Shown in pieces: positions 34,465 through 46,100 of a stretch of 64,000 bases of DNA. Each line of letters starts with the position of its first letter. The first letter of the stretch is position 1. Source of the DNA: Mycteria americana (Eukaryota > Chordata > Aves > Ciconiiformes > Ciconiidae); the NCBI RefSeq assembly GCF_035582795.1, contig NC_134374.1, forward strand, positions 26,613,798-26,677,797. The letters are read 5' to 3'. The position numbers and the translations under genes are program-made. Below the pieces are notes generated by a model. It made no database searches. It was not told where the DNA came from and saw only the letters and a program-made list of their open reading frames with translations.

Positions 34465-37400
34465 GTCCTCATAGGCTCTTGGTTATCTTCAGTCAAAGAG
34501 AGAAGAACACAAATTAAAAGAAGTAAAGTAAAGAAAGTTTTGGAGCAGGACGTTTTTCCAGGGTACCTCATTCCAGTGCTTTTAAAGCACATTTCGTAAA
34601 CCTGAAACCTGCATCTCCTATAGGGAGGAAGGCACTTCTGCCATTCCCCATCACATTCAGTGCCTGTTCCTAGACTCTGCTCCATGGCCATGTTGTCTGA
34701 GCACTTTTCAGGAGATGCATCAAACAAAAAGACAAACATCTGGTTTGCATTGCTGTCTCGCTCAGCTTCTCCCCACGGGGACAGAGCATACAGTCCGGAG
34801 TCTGTTTCACCACATTTGCTCACATACTGTAGATAATCATTGCAATAAACTCATTTGAGGTAAAGTTCTCATTCCCAAGACATTCCTTCCACTATCTCTC
34901 CCCTCATCTAGTTCTTCCATCTCCACCCCCAATTTGTTTCTCCACAAGCAGTTTCTTGCAGACTTCCATGTGCCAAAGAGGTAAAACAGTCATCAACAGC
35001 TTATTCTCCAAACAAGTCTTTAAATATAATCTCCTGTGTTGACCTTGACATAACAAGTTTCACAAGGGACCCTGCTGCCTGGTGGGAACATTTAGGTTGT
35101 CCGAGTTATGCTTTTTCCTTGAGTCTTCCCTGTACAGAGGCCCACTGAGCCAAATCACCTTTCCCTCTGCAGGAAGCTGCTCCTTACCTGGAATCTATGT
35201 GCAGGATTCCTGGACTAGATAGAAATGCAGAGCAACATCTGCCTCCTCCTTCAGAGCTGGCTGGCATCTCAGAATAGCACCAGAACCTGCTGCCAAGGCC
35301 TCTGGCACTGGAAAGCATGTTCAGCTGCTTATTTCCTGTAATACATCCCCTGTTCTGCTCTTCAAAATCCAATGTACCTGGGAGAAGCTCGAGCCCTGCT
35401 TTATGAACATTATTCTAAGAGGGGAGGGAAACCAAGGATCTCTGTAGCCTCAGGAGCAGGTAGGAGAGGTGCAGAATAGGGGCAGGATGTTCTTGAGAAA
35501 GTGCCTAGGGCTGTCTTTCACCCACACATATCCACCTCTGTCTGTACCCCTCCATTTCCCCTCCTCCATTCCTACACATTCCCATCCAACCTTCTCTTAT
35601 GCCCTGCATTTCTAGTTCTGGCCCTTCTCTTCTTGTAACAGAGCAAGCCTATTTCCTGCTTGGACTCCCTTACCCAGAGATGGCTGCTCAGTGTGCTGAG
35701 ACCATGCAGGCAGAAATTCCAGTTGTCCCTCCTCCCTTTTTTGCAGAAAGTGCTGAGCATGGGAGTCACAGGTCACTTCTGCAACAAACCTTGCCATCCA
35801 GGATCAGCAGGGAAACAAGCCCTGCACCAGGGGAGACTCCGGGAAGTAAAGAACTACATCCAGCGCCTCACTCAGCTTTATCAGAAAAGGCTGGAAGCCG
35901 CAACTTGGTCACACACTCATGGCACAAGAGAATTACTGCCCATCTGCTGTCTGTGACAATCCCAACATATGTGAGGCTTGATGCAGCTTCACCCGAAAAC
36001 TTCCACTAACTTCAAGGAGAGCAGGATTGACCATAAGGACTAAAAGTGTGCAGGCATTGCTTAGTACTTGCTGCAGAGGAATCCACACAGCGTGATTCTA
36101 AGCAGGTTAGATTAATTCGGCACTCAGCAAATCTGGAGTTACATTATTGGCCTCTGTTGCCTAGCTCTCTAAAGAGCACAGTGATTTTTGAGATGCCAGC
36201 TAAACTTGCCTTTATCTGCTTAGAATGCCAGATACCTCTTGCTCAAACATAACAATCCCCATGTGAGAAATGAGCCAAGAAGCGCCATTTCATATTCTTA
36301 CCTTGGTGCTATTGCAGCAACTCTGCACCCAGAAGAAAGGAGAAGAGACTGGGAAGAACAGAGACAAATTCAGTGAAAACAGGATGTTTGATGGCTAGTC
36401 TCCAAAGCTCAAGTCTCATAGATGCCAGAAAACAAAACCAGCCAATAGCACTGAAAAGATGCAGAGGCCCCTCTCCCGTGTTCCCTGCCCTATCAGCCGT
36501 CGCTCTCCCCGCTCCAGGGAACAACACTCCGACAAGAAGGCAGCAACTGCCAGGCCAGATACGCTCTGACTACTCTGCCACCCGCTGCTCCACTAACAAC
36601 CTCAAAGGGCCATGTGCTTGGGAAATACATGGGGCTCATGTCTGAGGGCCAATTAAACTATCAAGCCACAGAAAGGCAGACAGAGCATGGTTCTTTCTTG
36701 GCTGTGTCTTACTCAAGTTTGAGTTAAAAAATAATATAGAAAACAACAGGAGCAAGCAAACCCATCTTCTTGTCACACTCTCTCCTTTTTTGGTTTAAAG
36801 GGCTTTTTCTTCATTTCTGGATGACCCAAAGCTTAATCTTTTGCACCCACTGATTTTAAATGCATTTTTTGTCATTGATTACTCCAGGAAGAAGGTTGGC
36901 ACATAGTTGTTAATCCCAGTCAAGAAAGGCATGCTGCGTGTGAAATTTCCTTTCAGCTGCCATTCCAAGGCCGTTTCTAGGTATCACCTCTGCTCACTTC
37001 AAACTCTCTGGAAAGAAAGGAGGAAAAGGAATTGCCTTATTCCCAGCAAGAGCAAGACTATTCAGGAAGGCTCTGGGGGCTTCCTTTTCAGTAATACAAA
37101 TGAAAAGCAGATTCATGCCTCTTTAGAGGAAGCATTACCACACTTCACCTGCTGGATTTTTTATTTTAATCCACTACCTACATTACCCTGGCACACTGAA
37201 ATCTCCTTTCTTTTAAAAAATGGGTTTTCCTTTTAGGCCTTTTACCTAGATAGCAGCCTGGTTCTTCGCTCTTCCTTGGCACTTCACCTGTAGGTGCAAG
37301 TAACCTCGCTCACCCTAACCATCCAGATTCCCAAAGTACTACAGGGACACCACAGGCGATCCTGGCCTCTTCTCTCAGCCAACACCACAGCAAGGCTGCA

Positions 37401-38869
37401 GAAACTAGAACTGCAAACTGCTGCCAGTCTTGTGCGGGACATTCCGGGCATCAAGCCATCTTTGCCCATTACCTCCCAATTCTGTACTGAGCAACCTCGC
37501 AGCCAGACATCACAAGCAGAGCAACTAGCACAAGCGTAATTCCCCACGGACCCAGACTCTGAAAGCACACGAAGCAAGTGAAATCTATGCTGCTTCAGTC
37601 CTTGCTCCCTTCCATCTCTGTAACAGACACCAAACCCTTCGCCTCCTTCTCCCTCTCCACAGAGAATAAGAACGAAAAATACTCCTTTTAGTTTAATTTC
37701 TGATATGTCTCCAAGGTTCTGGAAGCAGGTGATCTGATCAAGTTTGATGTATCCTATCTGTTCCACAGCACTGCAGTATTTGGCTTTTACAACCTTTCCA
37801 CTGCAGTTGATTTCTGAAACCCAGAAATAACCTGGCAAGCCAAATGACACATGGTGTTCCTATGCTCTGAATAAGACCCTTTGATTGCAGTAAACAGCTT
37901 GTCCTTTTGGAACATTTTTTAAGCAGATGAAAAGTACAGCTCCATTTCCAGAGAACAGGGCCTTATTCCAAGTTTTCTCCCTGCCTCGAATCTTCTGAGA
38001 ATTCACTTTCACTGCATGAGGCACTGCAGGAGTTTGGCAACAAATGTCAAATCCGTTCCCTCAACCTTACAGTTCTTTTGAGTAATGAAACTCGTTTCAG
38101 TTTGGCTTACATTTATTTAACACCAAAGAACAAGGTAGACTTTTTGGGGGGGAGGAGATTGAAGCTGTAATGAACCGAGGCATTTTTCAAAGACGGTATT
38201 TTAACAGAACTCATTCAGCACTTCTTTCCCATAATCTTCAGTACTTAATAAAATAAATACTTTGTACAGGGCAGAAGTTCTATAATTTTTTCCCGTTCAC
38301 TCATATTCAGATGCACATGGTCTGAACTATGCACTCAGGCACACTCATGTCAGTCTAAATTAGGGGGGGGCTTCGTTTACTGCATTTGTGCTAGAATATA
38401 AGAGGAGTTTTAGCTTTCCAGTATAAGCATTTCTTCAGAGAATGTTCGTAAAAAGCAAGCGAGGATGATTAACAGTTTTGCAAACAAAATCTTGCTTCAG
38501 AATATTGAACAAAAAAGCTTAAGCTATCCTAAAGTCCTGACAGCCTTGGGGAAAGACCAAGCTACTCTTCAGGTGCTGCAGGTAGCACCAGAACCTACAG
38601 GCTTCGCTTTTCTCCTAGCAAAACCAGTGTGAGCAGCTTCTGTGGGCTTCCACCTCCAGTGCTTCTTTCCCGTCCCGCATTTCAGTTCTGCCTCCCCTCT
38701 GACCTCTAACACAAGTGTATTCCTGCGGTTAGGCAAACGGATCAGTGAAAAGAGAAGTTTAAAAAAAATCCTCCAAAAGTACGGTGATTTATAGCCTGGG
38801 CCATTTATTGATTCAGCCTACTGCAAAAACCCGTAAAACGTTGCAACTGCAAAAGGAGCGCAGTTTCGT
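34465..38869. other. Intergenic DNA between the Kv gene and LAS1L
   Basis: The two genes point away from each other across this stretch, so it probably carries the promoter and any untranslated first exon of the channel gene. I see no CpG island at the channel start and no other gene. An open frame of 188 codons on the minus strand (37850-37284) shows no family features and is treated as chance. Confidence 0.5.
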
Positions 38870-40130
38870 CTTCCGCACCCCGCCGCGCACCCTCCCGGCT
38901 GCCAGGCCAGGGGCGCTGAAAGCTCGGCCACGACGCGCGCTGCTGGGGCCACCAGAGCTGCCTCCTCCCTCGCCCTCCCGGCCCCCGGCAGGCGCCGTCT
39001 GCCCAAGGGCGCCGAGCTCGGTAAGGGCACCAGGTACGGCGTGAGGCCCCGCCTTCTCCGGCTGCCTTCACCCCTCGCCGCGGGGACGCGCCGGCATCCC
39101 GCCAAGCCCCGCACCCCGCCCTGACGTCCTCTGGCCGCCCTTCCTCACACCGCCCTCCTCGCCCTGACCCCGAACACATCTCGCCCTCCCTCGGCCCCCC
39201 CGCAACAACGTACGGGGAGACGCCTGTCCTGCACCGGCCTCAAACCACCCCGGGCCCCTTTCGGCCGTGGACCACAGGCCCCGCAGCGAATCCCCGGAGG
39301 AGCCCCCCTGCACTCGGCAGACGAGCCCCACAGCCCTCGGGCAAGCCCGGCGTCCCCGCGCAGGCCCAGCACCCCCGCGGCCCGGCACGCGCCACCGCCG
39401 CCGCCCGCCCGCCCGCCCCGGAAGCGGCGCCCGCGCGCCCCGCCCCAGGGCGGGGAGCGGGAGCCCGCGCAGGCTCGGTGCGGGCGGCGGCGCGGCATGG
39501 CGGGCGGCATGGCGGGCGGCGGCGCGGCGGCCCGCGCGCAGCTGGCGTTGCGCCGCGGGCGGCGGTGTCTGTCCCCGGCCCGCAAGCGGCTCAAGCCGCT
39601 GCGGACTGTGGTGGCGTGGCGGGGCAGGGCGGAGTGGGACCAGGTGATGGTGGGGCTGTACTGCGGCGACAGCCGGCTGCAGCAGGAGGCGCTGGACCGG
39701 GTCTCGGCCTGGAAGAGTCGGTACGGGCCGCACACCGCGGGCAGGGAGCGCGCTGCGGCCCTGCGGGGCCGGTGCTGCCTTCCGGGCTGCCTGCTCTGTC
39801 CCTGAAGCGGCCCTGCCGGCCCTGCGCCCCGGGCTGCTCCCGGCGCTCTCTGTCGTGGGCCCGCAGGGCGCCCGGGACCCGGCCGCGGCTCCCCGGTGCT
39901 GCTCCGCGGCCGGGGTTGTCTGTGCGGATCGCCGGTGCTGCCGGGCAGGCCGCTCCGTCTTGCAGGGCGCCCGCTTCATGCGGTAGGCTTCGGGCATGTG
40001 GCTCCTGCCTGAAGTAGGCTGGCCCCGTGGGCTCCAGGGGAGGCAGAAGCCCTGCGTGCCCGCAGTTTCACGGCCCGGTTTCTCACGGCAGAGCGCTGCA
40101 GCGAGCACGTCCGAGGCCCCCAAATCGCCT
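38870..40130. promoter_or_regulatory. CpG island at the LAS1L promoter
   Basis: G+C and CpG density rise sharply at about 38870 and fall at about 40130, with LAS1L exon 1 in the middle. No TATA box is apparent just upstream of the ATG. Long open frames on both strands across the island, including 351 codons antisense to exon 1, reflect base composition. The island could also serve a divergent transcript toward the channel gene. Confidence 0.85.
39497..39720 (+). CDS. LAS1L: LAS1L exon 1
   Basis: Starts at the ATG at 39497 (G at -3 and +4, a good context). A second in-frame ATG at 39509 follows because the first 12 coding bases are duplicated in tandem. Encodes a Gly/Ala-rich start, a basic segment, and the first conserved block ([20 protein letters not shown]). 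Ends with two bases of codon 75 before GTACGG. Confidence 0.93.
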
Positions 40131-43100
40131 TATTCTGTTTGTGTTGCCCTGCTGCATCCATACACAAGAGCGGTCTAGGTATGGCGTCTCGTATTGTGTA
40201 TGGGCTCAGCATATAGGTACGCGCTCGTTTACCATATGGTCGGGAGCAGCCTTGTGATCACTCTGTTCCAAATAAAAGCCTTCTGGAAAGAGCCTTTGAT
40301 GCTGTCTTTCTGCATACCGTTTCTCAGGGCGTTGTGTACCACAGGGCACAAAAAGTAGCTGGAAGGGCACGCTTTTTGCAGAGGGCGTGGATTCTTGTGA
40401 GGCTGCTCACCTGTTTTTCCTTTATCTCTAGGTATGGTCCCAAAATGCCTCTTGCAGTGGATTGCACCGCTGAACTGATTCGTTGCAAGGTCCTGGATTC
40501 ATCTGGCAGATTGAAGTCGCATGAGCTCATCCTGTCTTATGGGCTGGCTCTTGTAAGGTAGGGCTCTGAAGGCCTGTGTGCTGCGCGAGAGCGCGACGTG
40601 GACAGAACGTGATTCGGCTGACTAATTTCAGCTTGCGTTTCGGGGACCACAGTGTCGTACAGCATGTGGGGGATTTGTCTCTGGGGTTCCAAGTTTCTCT
40701 GCAGCTCTTGACGGTCATTTATCTTTTCTGTAACCTGCATGCAGGTTTGTCAACTTGATCACAGAAAGGAAACAGAAAATGGTCAGCATTCCTCTGAGAC
40801 AGTTAGCCAGAGAGGTAAATATTTAATAAGAGTTACTCGATAACTTATGTATATACAGAGAGCATATGCATTGTCTATTAACAGTGGGTGGAGGGCGTTG
40901 TGGGGGGGTCATTCTTTTGTAACCAAAACAATGGATATAGATGCCAGTTCTTTCCAACTGCAAAGTTGTAGAGGCTTGATGTAACTAGATCTAAAACTTT
41001 GTTCTTTAAAGTCAGATTAGGAGTAACAAAGGCTGATGGTCATTAAAGCGTTTTGAATCATATGTGATCAAAAGTCTTGATTTACATGTAAATAGTCCCA
41101 CTTGACACATACACCACACATTTTTGTTTCTTAGCTACCGAGATACAGAAAAAGAGCTAAATCTATGGTTTATAAATTCTAGACTTAGACAAGCAAGGTT
41201 ATACATAAAAAGCACTTAATCACATTTACAGGCATTTTCGTCTCCTGTCTCTCGCTGGAGGTGAGCTTGTCTGCTTCTGCGTGGAGGAGGGAGGGTTCAA
41301 GGTGTAGTTGTGGTAGCAGGACCAACCTGGGTCCTTTTATTGCCAGCTGCACTGAGCATCATATCTGGGTCTGAACAGCAAGTTTTGAAAGTGAAGAACA
41401 GACAGTATTTGAGACTCTCCTATATATGCAGCCTTGTCTGGGGCCCCTGTGTGAGAATGAAGAATTGATTTTTTTTTTTTTTTTTGCTGGGTTTTTAAGA
41501 AAGGTGCTGCTTCTGACCTTTTAAAACTGATCAAGCTTAAAAATAGAGGTCTTGCGTAGTTAAAGTTAGTTGTCCTTAGGAAGGTTGCAAAAAATTGCGC
41601 GCAACTTAGAGTGTGTATGATTTGAGTATTATATATGATATGATTTGTATCTTTGATAAACAAACTGTCATCTAGAATGTTTCATCAGTCTAAATATAAT
41701 TTAACTGCTTCTCAGTATCTCATTAGACATAGTGCCTCTGTCTAAAAAGACATCTGTTGTTGCAGGTAACGTTGAAGAACTTAAACTGTAAAATCCCAAG
41801 TTTGTATGGATCCTAGGCCACAGGAGGAGTGGGATCAGAGAGGAGGGGATCTCAGCCCACCCTTGAAGTGGGAAGCTGGGGGACTGCAGTCCCCCAATTT
41901 TGCCAGTCATATTTCCATAATATGACTGGCAAAAACCCGGCAGAGGCCATTCCCACCCAGGGAGAGGTTCTCTGCAGCCTTGCAGGGCTGCATGCATTTG
42001 CGGCGTGATGCAGTGGGAACTGTGGGGTAACGTCCGTGGCTGTTCTTCCAGGTGGATATCCCCATCTGGGTTGTGGATCTCCGTCACGAGCTGACCCACG
42101 GGAAGCTGCCACGGCTGGCTCTGTGCCGCAAGGGTGAGTGCTGCCGGCGGGCGGCATTGGGAGGGCCCGGCCTGAGGTGCACTCGGGGCGGCAATGCCAG
42201 TGCCGCAGGCCCCAAGGGGAGCACCCCTCCCTCCATTTTGGGGTGCTGCAAGGCAGGCAGCGGGCTCGTCCTGGCAGGGAGAGTTGTGGTGTGAGACACT
42301 GGGAGGGTTTGCCACTGCCCTGTGGGGGTAGGTGAACTGTGTCCAGTGGCTCCAGGCCGTGGTGCATCACAGGGCAGGTGTTCAGGGACTTTCTCGTTCC
42401 CCTGAAAAAAATACTGGAAACAATACTTTGGCCCTCTTGCTTCTTTACAGCACAGGAAATTCATCTCAGGGAAAGAGGTAAATGCTTTAGAGATACCTCA
42501 GACTCTTGAAAGTCCCATTTAGGAAGAAATGCAGCAGGTACTGCAAACCTGAATGAATGACCAGCTCATGGCATTTGAAGGGATTCCTGGGAATTTGGGG
42601 TTAAGCACTGAGGAGCCAGTTAAATAACCAGGGTCCTTAGATTGAGTTGGGTAGTGAAATAGTGGTGGGAGAAAAGGGGTTGTCTTTCCATTCTATCTAA
42701 TGTACGCCTAGTGTAGTCTCTGCGCAAAAAATTAATGTTATTGTTATAGGCACTATGTTGATCGTGGTGATACCAAAGAATTAACTAATTTTCTCATCGG
42801 AATCCACTGCTGGGACTTAGTTACTGCTTAAATTTGGCCTAGCTTGAGTGAGGTGCAGCGCTATAGCAGTGTCCAGTCTTTTTTGTTGCCAAAAAGACAG
42901 TGGGCGGGTGTTACCAGGCCTGTGGGGTTTTTTTGTTGTGTTCTGTTGTTTTTTTTAAAACTCATTCACCTTTTTCTTAATGGAATTGTATGTGATTTCA
43001 GGGTTCGTAACTTGTTAACAGCATTTCTTTTCACAATGCAAGTTAGCAATGTGCCAGCTATATATTTTTTTTTTTTAGTAACAAAGAAAACCTCACTGAG

Positions 43101-46100
43101 AACGTTTTCTGTTCTCCCTTAGGTTGTGATGTTGTGCTGGACTGGCTACGAAAGACGTATTGGAGCCGTCAGCTGGGCAATAACTTGTGTGAAGAAAGTG
43201 AGGATGAGGAAGAGGAGCAGGAAGGTGCAGAAGGAAATGCAGAGTTGGACAATGACACATGGGAGATTCGAACCCCACAGCATGAGGCCTGTCAGAAACA
43301 CAAGGAATTCCATGGTAGGTGTCCCTTGAACAGTGGCAGATACAAGGATTAGATATGTCCCATGCTAGAGAAAGCAGTTTAACAGCGTCATCTTCTAGCC
43401 CTGACAATGCATAAAGATATATCTTCAGCTCAGGTTTTGGGATTCCTCTTTGGGCCTTGGTGGATTCTTGGGGTGACGGACTTTTTTGGTATTAGCTCAC
43501 TGAATTTGTAGCATAAAATCTTTTACTTCTATTGAAATATGCAGTATCCTAGTCAGTAGCAACAGTTATACTGCTTTGGTATTGAGGCCACTGCTGACAA
43601 AGACGCTATGGTCCTTTATAGCCCTCAAAACTCTGTAGATTCATAACTTGAGCAACAGCAGGATACAGGCAGTTCAGCCAGTTTCAAAATACTTTGTATG
43701 CGGACAGAAAAATCACTAGCTGCCAATAGTATTAAAAAAAAATCACAGGTAACTCAACCTGGACATAATCTAAGATATAAAGTGCAAAACAGTGGGAAAA
43801 CTTTGGTAAACTGTTCCAGTGGTTGCTTTTCCATCACCAGAAGTATTTGAACCCAAAATAAGGAGTTTTTTCTCAAAGTGGATTTCTAGTTTGAATGACT
43901 TACTGGAGGAAGCGGGAGTTCAGATTAGATGGCTGGTCTGCAAGTTTGAGTCATGTGAGGTACCAAACAGTACCTCAAATAGTAAAACCAATTAGTCATA
44001 ATTTTTTCTGATGAAACATGGCATGCTTATGGGGCACTCACCCAACAGATTAGAGCAGCCCAATCCAAGGTCCAGAGAGTGTGCAGAAATGCTGAAGTGA
44101 CCCTTATTGCTTCCTGGAAGGTCACACTAGGTGACCATAATGATCTTTCTGGCTTTAGGATCTATGGATTTGTTGCAAGTCTTTTCTAGATTCCTTTATA
44201 ACAGACTCGTACATAGATACAGTAGCTGTGATCCAGAAAATATTAGCTAATTTGTTGTGCACTTTGAGTTTAATACAAAATTTATTAGAACAATCCAAAC
44301 CTAGCGGCAGTACTAAACTTTGGAACACAGCAGCACTTGCCACTTTTCTTGTCAGAGTGTATGTCTGGGCTTCTGTCTGACTTCATGTTGGATGAGATAC
44401 AAGCATGTGCTATTCCTTCTTCTCCCTGGCTACCCTAAAAAAAAAAAAGAACACCCCACCCCCAGCTGCCAAAAGAGAGAACCACAGAATGATACAGTAG
44501 ATTCTGTGATTTATATGGCCAGAGTAATGGAACGGAAATGGTATATCAGTCCTGCAGCTCAAATGCATCTGAAGTTTTATCTAGCTGATACTGGGTGGTG
44601 GGCATCCTGATAGCAGGTGACAATGACACCTGAATGGTGAAATAATTTGAAAGATGGTGCTATTTCAGGTACGCTAAAAGTCATCTGCAGATAGAGAAAG
44701 GACGTTTCCTGTAGATGGTAAATTAAAGTTTAGTAAAGTCCAATATGGATATGGTTGGTTTGTGAATAGCCACGGTGCTGTTGCAATAGACTTAAAATGC
44801 AAGTATAAGGAATACAAATATGCATCAGGACATGAACTGCCTATGGGAACAATTTCTTCCTAAACTGATCTATTCAGGGTTTTTTTTGGAGCTGTCTGGA
44901 TTTATCCAACTTGGCTGTCTGTGGCCATTGGTAGTGATGAAATAGTGAACTCCTGGTTCAACTCCACTTGATAAAATTTATGCTGCTGGAAAAGTATGGG
45001 AGCTGTACGAGTCTTCAGAGCGTTGTCTGAATCGGAATTTATGACTTCGTTTGACTGATGTCTTCCTTGAGGGTATATTGAACAGAACTAAGCAGCTTGC
45101 CCAGGTACAAAATTCCCTTATAGAGTTGATCCATTCCCTGTTTAAACTATATATTTATGTTTATTTGTAGAAAAAGTCAGAGATGTGCTGATATCCTACA
45201 AGAATGAGCAGTTCCGGGTAAGTGCAGTCTGATCATCAGGACTTTCGGTTCTTCTCATTTCCTGCTTGGGGCGTTAAGTCTTCTCTTCGGTCTTGCCCAA
45301 ACTGAAGAGCTGGTGCTCTTGGCCAGGCCTCATTTGAAGTACCTGAGTGCTAGCACAACTGAGTTGCTGTGCCAGGAGTTTATTTCATATAACTGCAGGG
45401 ATCCCTTTTATCTCCCTGTAGCGTCCTCCCACAGTTAGAGTCTGTCCAGAAGGGTCAGTGATACAGAAGTGGTATTTGTATCAGTGCTGCAGAGGTGGCA
45501 GTACGCCAGTGTCCACAGTGCTACCAACGCTTGCCAGGTTGTGTACTGTTGCCTGAAGTAGGCAACAGTTTAGTGCCGCCGTCTAGTGCGTAGCCCACAG
45601 GGGACCTGTGAGTGCTGCACGTGAGGGGAGAGGCTTGGTTAGTTCCTTGTTCAGATATCTCTCCTAGTGTTGTCGTGCATGGCTTGCCGGAGTAAAGCTT
45701 CGCTGCAAATTGAGCTGTGATGGTTTCTAATGCGAAGACTTTGTTCATGTTTATAAAAGATAGATGTACTTGTTGGAGATCCCAAGTCTTCCTTGTCCAG
45801 GTGGGTAGTGCTCAGTTTGTTTTCATTCATCCTAGTGTCTCTGGAAATTGAGTCCTGTCATTCAGAAGTCATTAGCCTGTGTTTTCTATCATCCATCGTG
45901 TATTTTTGCAGTAGCCCAGTGGCTGAGGTGCTGCAGTTCAGATTTGTGAATAATTTACCTCAGGAATCTCTCTCTGCTCACCTTCTTATTAATAATGGGG
46001 TAGTTCTTAACATGTGTTGAGAGCTGGGTTACAGACCCTGTAAAATGTCTTCGGATGTGACCTCACCAACATACTGTTATTATTGGGGAGCTGTTCTCAC

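Larger units (their letters stand above)
39721..42051 (+). other. LAS1L: LAS1L introns 1-3
   Basis: Intron 1 is 39721-40431, intron 2 is 40558-40744, and intron 3 is 40815-42051. They hold the right edge of the CpG island, a T run (about 41469-41485) and the palindrome at 41898-41934. No RNA gene is recognised. Confidence 0.85.

Noticed and set aside
37284-37850. 188-codon open frame on the minus strand upstream of LAS1L
   Set aside because: No family motif, membrane pattern or splice context; cysteine- and glycine-rich in a way typical of random frames. Kept as chance.
39068-40123. 351-codon open frame on the minus strand across LAS1L exon 1
   Set aside because: It lies in the CpG island, is Arg/Pro/Ala/Gly-rich, and is antisense to the real LAS1L exon 1. 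Low stop frequency there is explained by base composition.
43262-43285. tRNA B-box-like word (GGTTCGAATC on the minus strand)
   Set aside because: It is inside LAS1L exon 5 coding sequence, and no A box, acceptor stem or cloverleaf can be drawn around it.
44930-45035. C/D-box snoRNA-like pair (GTGATGA ... CTGA) in LAS1L intron 5
   Set aside because: Spacing is tolerable, and ribosome-biogenesis genes often host snoRNAs, but there is no terminal stem next to the boxes and no clear C'/D' pair.
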